Source: Ruminococcaceae bacterium UBA5295
GTDB lineage: Bacteria > Bacillota > Clostridia > Oscillospirales > Acutalibacteraceae
NCBI GenBank assembly: GCA_002411365.1
Contig: DHSD01000027.1
Span: forward strand, 23,465-40,340
Length of the DNA stretch: 16,876 bases
Reading direction: 5' to 3'
Shown here one piece after another: positions 15,037-16,876 of this stretch. The position numbers were made by a program, and so were the translations under genes. The notes beneath the pieces are model-generated. The model did no database searches, was not told the origin of the DNA, and saw only the letters and a program-made list of their open reading frames with translations. Within the stretch, counting starts at the first letter, position 1. Each line of letters starts with the position of its first letter.

Positions 15037-15303
15037 CGTTTGCCGTATGCCAGCCTGTTTGATGATAAGCCGTGTTTCGCCAGGGTTAAGGGTGAGCAGC
15101 TTTGACGCAATGCGCGGATGCTTCAGCTTGTAGCGCACCATGTCACGCAGTGCCTGGCCATGATTGCAGCCATGGATAACGTACACTTCCTTTACGCCTG
15201 CAGGCAGGTTGCTCAGAAAATGCTCAAGCCTGTATTTGGCATCAGCCACCGTAAGGCCATGCAGGTCTACCTTTACAACGTCTTTTCCTTTTTCGACCCG
15301 CAT
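15028..15303 (-). CDS. Stand-alone Smr-domain protein
   Basis: A 91-residue protein that is almost entirely one Smr (small MutS-related) domain, as found at the C-terminus of MutS2. VDLHGLTVADAKYRL (Asp13-Leu-His15-Gly16) is the LDLHG motif and VIHGCNHGQALRDMVR (His44-Gly45, Arg53) corresponds to the HGxGxxLR motif, in the longer HGxxHGxALR form. Smr domains in known cases act as DNA- or RNA-cleaving or nucleic-acid-binding modules; the target here is unknown. The ATG at 15303 follows AAAGGAA (15317-15311) by 7 bases. The promoter at 15346-15374 lies downstream of the alternative in-frame start at 15408, ruling that out. The gene is convergent with the UgtP-like gene and divergent from the uncharacterised gene to its right. 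Confidence 0.88.
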   Translation of the reverse strand: MRVEKGKDVVKVDLHGLTVADAKYRLEHFLSNLPAGVKEVYVIHGCNHGQALRDMVRYKLKHPRIASKLLTLNPGETRLIIKQAGIRQTKK

Positions 15304-15345
15304 GCTGCCGTTCCTTTCCGCAGGGCAACAAGCCCGGCTTTTTTT

Positions 15346-15374
15346 ATTATAGCTAATATTGGGGAAAAAATCAA
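15346..15374 (-). promoter_or_regulatory. Promoter of the Smr gene
   Basis: TTGATT (15374-15369), exactly 17 bases and a perfect TATAAT (15351-15346). Predicted start is near 15339, a leader of about 36 nt before the ATG at 15303. Confidence 0.82.
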
Positions 15375-15397
15375 TTCTCAAAGAAAAGCATGTCTGA

Positions 15398-15427
15398 TAG
15401 ACGCACACCTCAGCGCTGTGCTATAAT
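15398..15427 (+). promoter_or_regulatory. Promoter of the uncharacterised gene
   Basis: TAGACG (15398-15403), 18 bases and TATAAT (15422-15427) preceded by TGC. The start would be near 15434, about 64 nt before the GTG at 15498. It is back to back with the smr promoter, the two -35 boxes being about 24 bp apart. Confidence 0.65.
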
Positions 15428-15497
15428 AAGCAGGCAGGCAACAGGCTAAAGCGTATATGCCCTTGCCGTCTTGATGATTTGATTCGGGGTGAACAGT

Positions 15498-16673
15498 GTG
15501 AAAATTGTGGACCTTCGCAGCAGATTTGCAAACTGCAATGATGAGCTGATAGAAATCAGCGACTCATTTATTTACTGTGCGGAAGAAAAAGTACATGACG
15601 GGCATCCATGCATTTCGGTCGTTGAGTACAGCCGCACTACAAACCGTGAGCGCGTCCTCTCTGAGTGGCCGCTGCCCGCCGTTGCATGCATGCAGCACTA
15701 TTTCAGTTTTGCCGACGACATCATCGCCGTGATGGAGTCAGGCGGCAGCAGCGTGCGCGTTATCCGCATAGACAAGCACACCGGTGCAGAAAGGAATAGC
15801 ACCGCCCTGCACCTTATCGGGCGTTTCCTCGACTGTGTGGCGCTTGACGACTCGCACCTGCTGTTCTACACCGGCCCTGACAACGAATACGACAGGCTTT
15901 TCCGCGAATACTCAAAACTTACGGGTTTCCGCCATGTTGCCTGCCTTTATGACATTGAAGAGGAAAAATATTACTATACACGTGACCCGCGCATCTGCAC
16001 GGCAACTGCTTACAGGTTTATCCCCTACACGCGCGCAGGCGTGCCGTGGCTACTTATACTTCAGCCTTACGGCAGCGCTGAAGACAAGCAGAAAGCCTAC
16101 CGCAACAGACACTGGCTCGGTGACAACGTAACAGACTGCATATGGGAATGCCCGCTTCTCGACTTCCTTGTTTCCATAAAAGCCGGCGAAGCTCAAGCTC
16201 CGCTTGAGTCCGTGCTGTGTGTTAACACAGCAGGCCTTGTGCGCCTTGTGAGCGAAGATGCTGAAAACTTTTATTTCCTCACCCGCTATTTTCCCACGGG
16301 CGACCAGCGTATCTGCGCATGCAGCAAGGATACCGGAAAAAAGGCGGCCATGGCAAAGCTGGCAGCCTTGCCTGAAGATATGCCCTCATGGTTCAGCATA
16401 GACCGATACGGCGGGCATGCCTACCGCATATCAAAAACCAATGACGGCTTCCATATCAAAGGGCTCCTCAACTCCACTATTGACGCTGTGTACCCGGAAG
16501 GGCTCGGCAAGTTTATATCGTGCGTAGATGACCGCTTCCTCATCATTCAGTACATACTTGCCGATGAAAGGGACTCCTTCGAGTTTAATTCTATATATGA
16601 CGTTGAAACAAAAAAGCAGAAAAGCTATGAGTGCCGCTGCCTTGTCAGGGGAGAAAATGTCATTCTCTACTGA
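15498..16673 (+). CDS. Uncharacterised 391-residue protein
   Basis: I do not recognise this family. The protein has no signal peptide, no hydrophobic segment long enough for a membrane helix and no nucleotide-binding or metal-site motif, so it is probably cytosolic. It has many short alternating hydrophobic/polar strands (FIYCAEE, HLLFYTG, ACLYDIEEEKYYY, NFYFLTRYF, RFLIIQYIL) separated by turns with Asp, Gly and Asn. This suggests an all-beta repeat fold such as a beta-propeller, which is inference only. Cys is unusually frequent (about 16 residues), scattered rather than paired in CxxC sites. Two GTG codons are possible starts. The one at 15498 (MKIVDLRSRF) follows GGTGA (15488-15492) by 5 bases and is preferred to 15489, which lacks a site. 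It has its own promoter. The 5S rRNA promoter lies 45 bases after its stop, with no clear terminator between. Confidence 0.82.
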   Translation: MKIVDLRSRFANCNDELIEISDSFIYCAEEKVHDGHPCISVVEYSRTTNRERVLSEWPLPAVACMQHYFSFADDIIAVMESGGSSVRVIRIDKHTGAERNSTALHLIGRFLDCVALDDSHLLFYTGPDNEYDRLFREYSKLTGFRHVACLYDIEEEKYYYTRDPRICTATAYRFIPYTRAGVPWLLILQPYGSAEDKQKAYRNRHWLGDNVTDCIWECPLLDFLVSIKAGEAQAPLESVLCVNTAGLVRLVSEDAENFYFLTRYFPTGDQRICACSKDTGKKAAMAKLAALPEDMPSWFSIDRYGGHAYRISKTNDGFHIKGLLNSTIDAVYPEGLGKFISCVDDRFLIIQYILADERDSFEFNSIYDVETKKQKSYECRCLVRGENVILY

Positions 16674-16717
16674 AGTGTGAAAAAACTTATATATTTTTAA
16701 AAAAGTGCCATAATCTA

Positions 16718-16746
16718 TTGCAATCCGAGTTATTATGTGGTATACT
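16718..16746 (+). promoter_or_regulatory. Promoter of the 5S rRNA gene
   Basis: TTGCAA (16718-16723), exactly 17 bases and TATACT (16741-16746) preceded by TGG. The predicted start near 16753 gives a leader of only about 30 nt before the mature 5S sequence. Confidence 0.75.
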
Positions 16747-16782
16747 TTCGAAGTTACCAAAAATACGGCATTTTAACAAAGA

Positions 16783-16876
<94 letters not shown>

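Noticed and set aside
15304..15408. Longer smr reading frame starting at 15408
   Set aside because: It would run through a near-perfect promoter, and a good ribosome site precedes the ATG at 15303.

Overview
The window reads as a chromosomal housekeeping segment of a low-to-mid GC Gram-positive anaerobe of class Clostridia. An Oscillospiraceae/Ruminococcaceae-type genome is the best guess, but no species can be named from sequence alone. The reasons are strong AGGAGG-type ribosome sites, the order glmU-prs-pth-mfd-foldase lipoprotein (a trimmed version of the Bacillus gcaD-prs-ctc-spoVC-fin-mfd region), a pyruvate phosphate dikinase, a VanW/G5-type wall protein, a UgtP-like glycolipid glycosyltransferase and a Firmicutes-type 5S rRNA.

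Layout. Positions 1-269 (minus) hold the first 89 codons of ppdK. A 335-bp divergent intergenic region follows, with a promoter on each strand and a perfect 9-bp inverted repeat between them. Positions 605-2670 (plus) carry a short GlmU-type uridylyltransferase and prs. A strong hairpin with a U-run separates these from pth-mfd (2857-7009), which lie 10 nt apart. A promoter embedded in the last codons of mfd probably drives a PrsA/SurA-like lipoprotein that ends at a bidirectional terminator (8140-8177). From the other side that terminator is met by the minus-strand pair nadE-HAD hydrolase, which overlap by 4 nt. Further right on the minus strand are a GT2 glycosyltransferase with its own terminator and a VanW-family wall protein. 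The latter is divergent from a UgtP/MGDG-synthase-like glycosyltransferase. A small stand-alone Smr-domain protein (minus) is divergent from an unrecognised 391-residue protein (plus). The window ends inside a 5S rRNA gene that has its own promoter only about 37 bp upstream.

Functions. The genes supply nucleotide-sugar and PRPP synthesis, translation recycling, transcription-coupled repair, extracytoplasmic folding, NAD synthesis and cell-envelope glycan/glycolipid work. I found no CRISPR array, insertion sequence, phage gene, toxin-antitoxin pair or defence island. The points most worth a second look are the GlmU without acetyltransferase residues, the 5S gene directly behind a promoter, the uncharacterised protein beside it, the promoter inside mfd, the His-to-Gln change in Pth and the recurring extended -10 9-mer.
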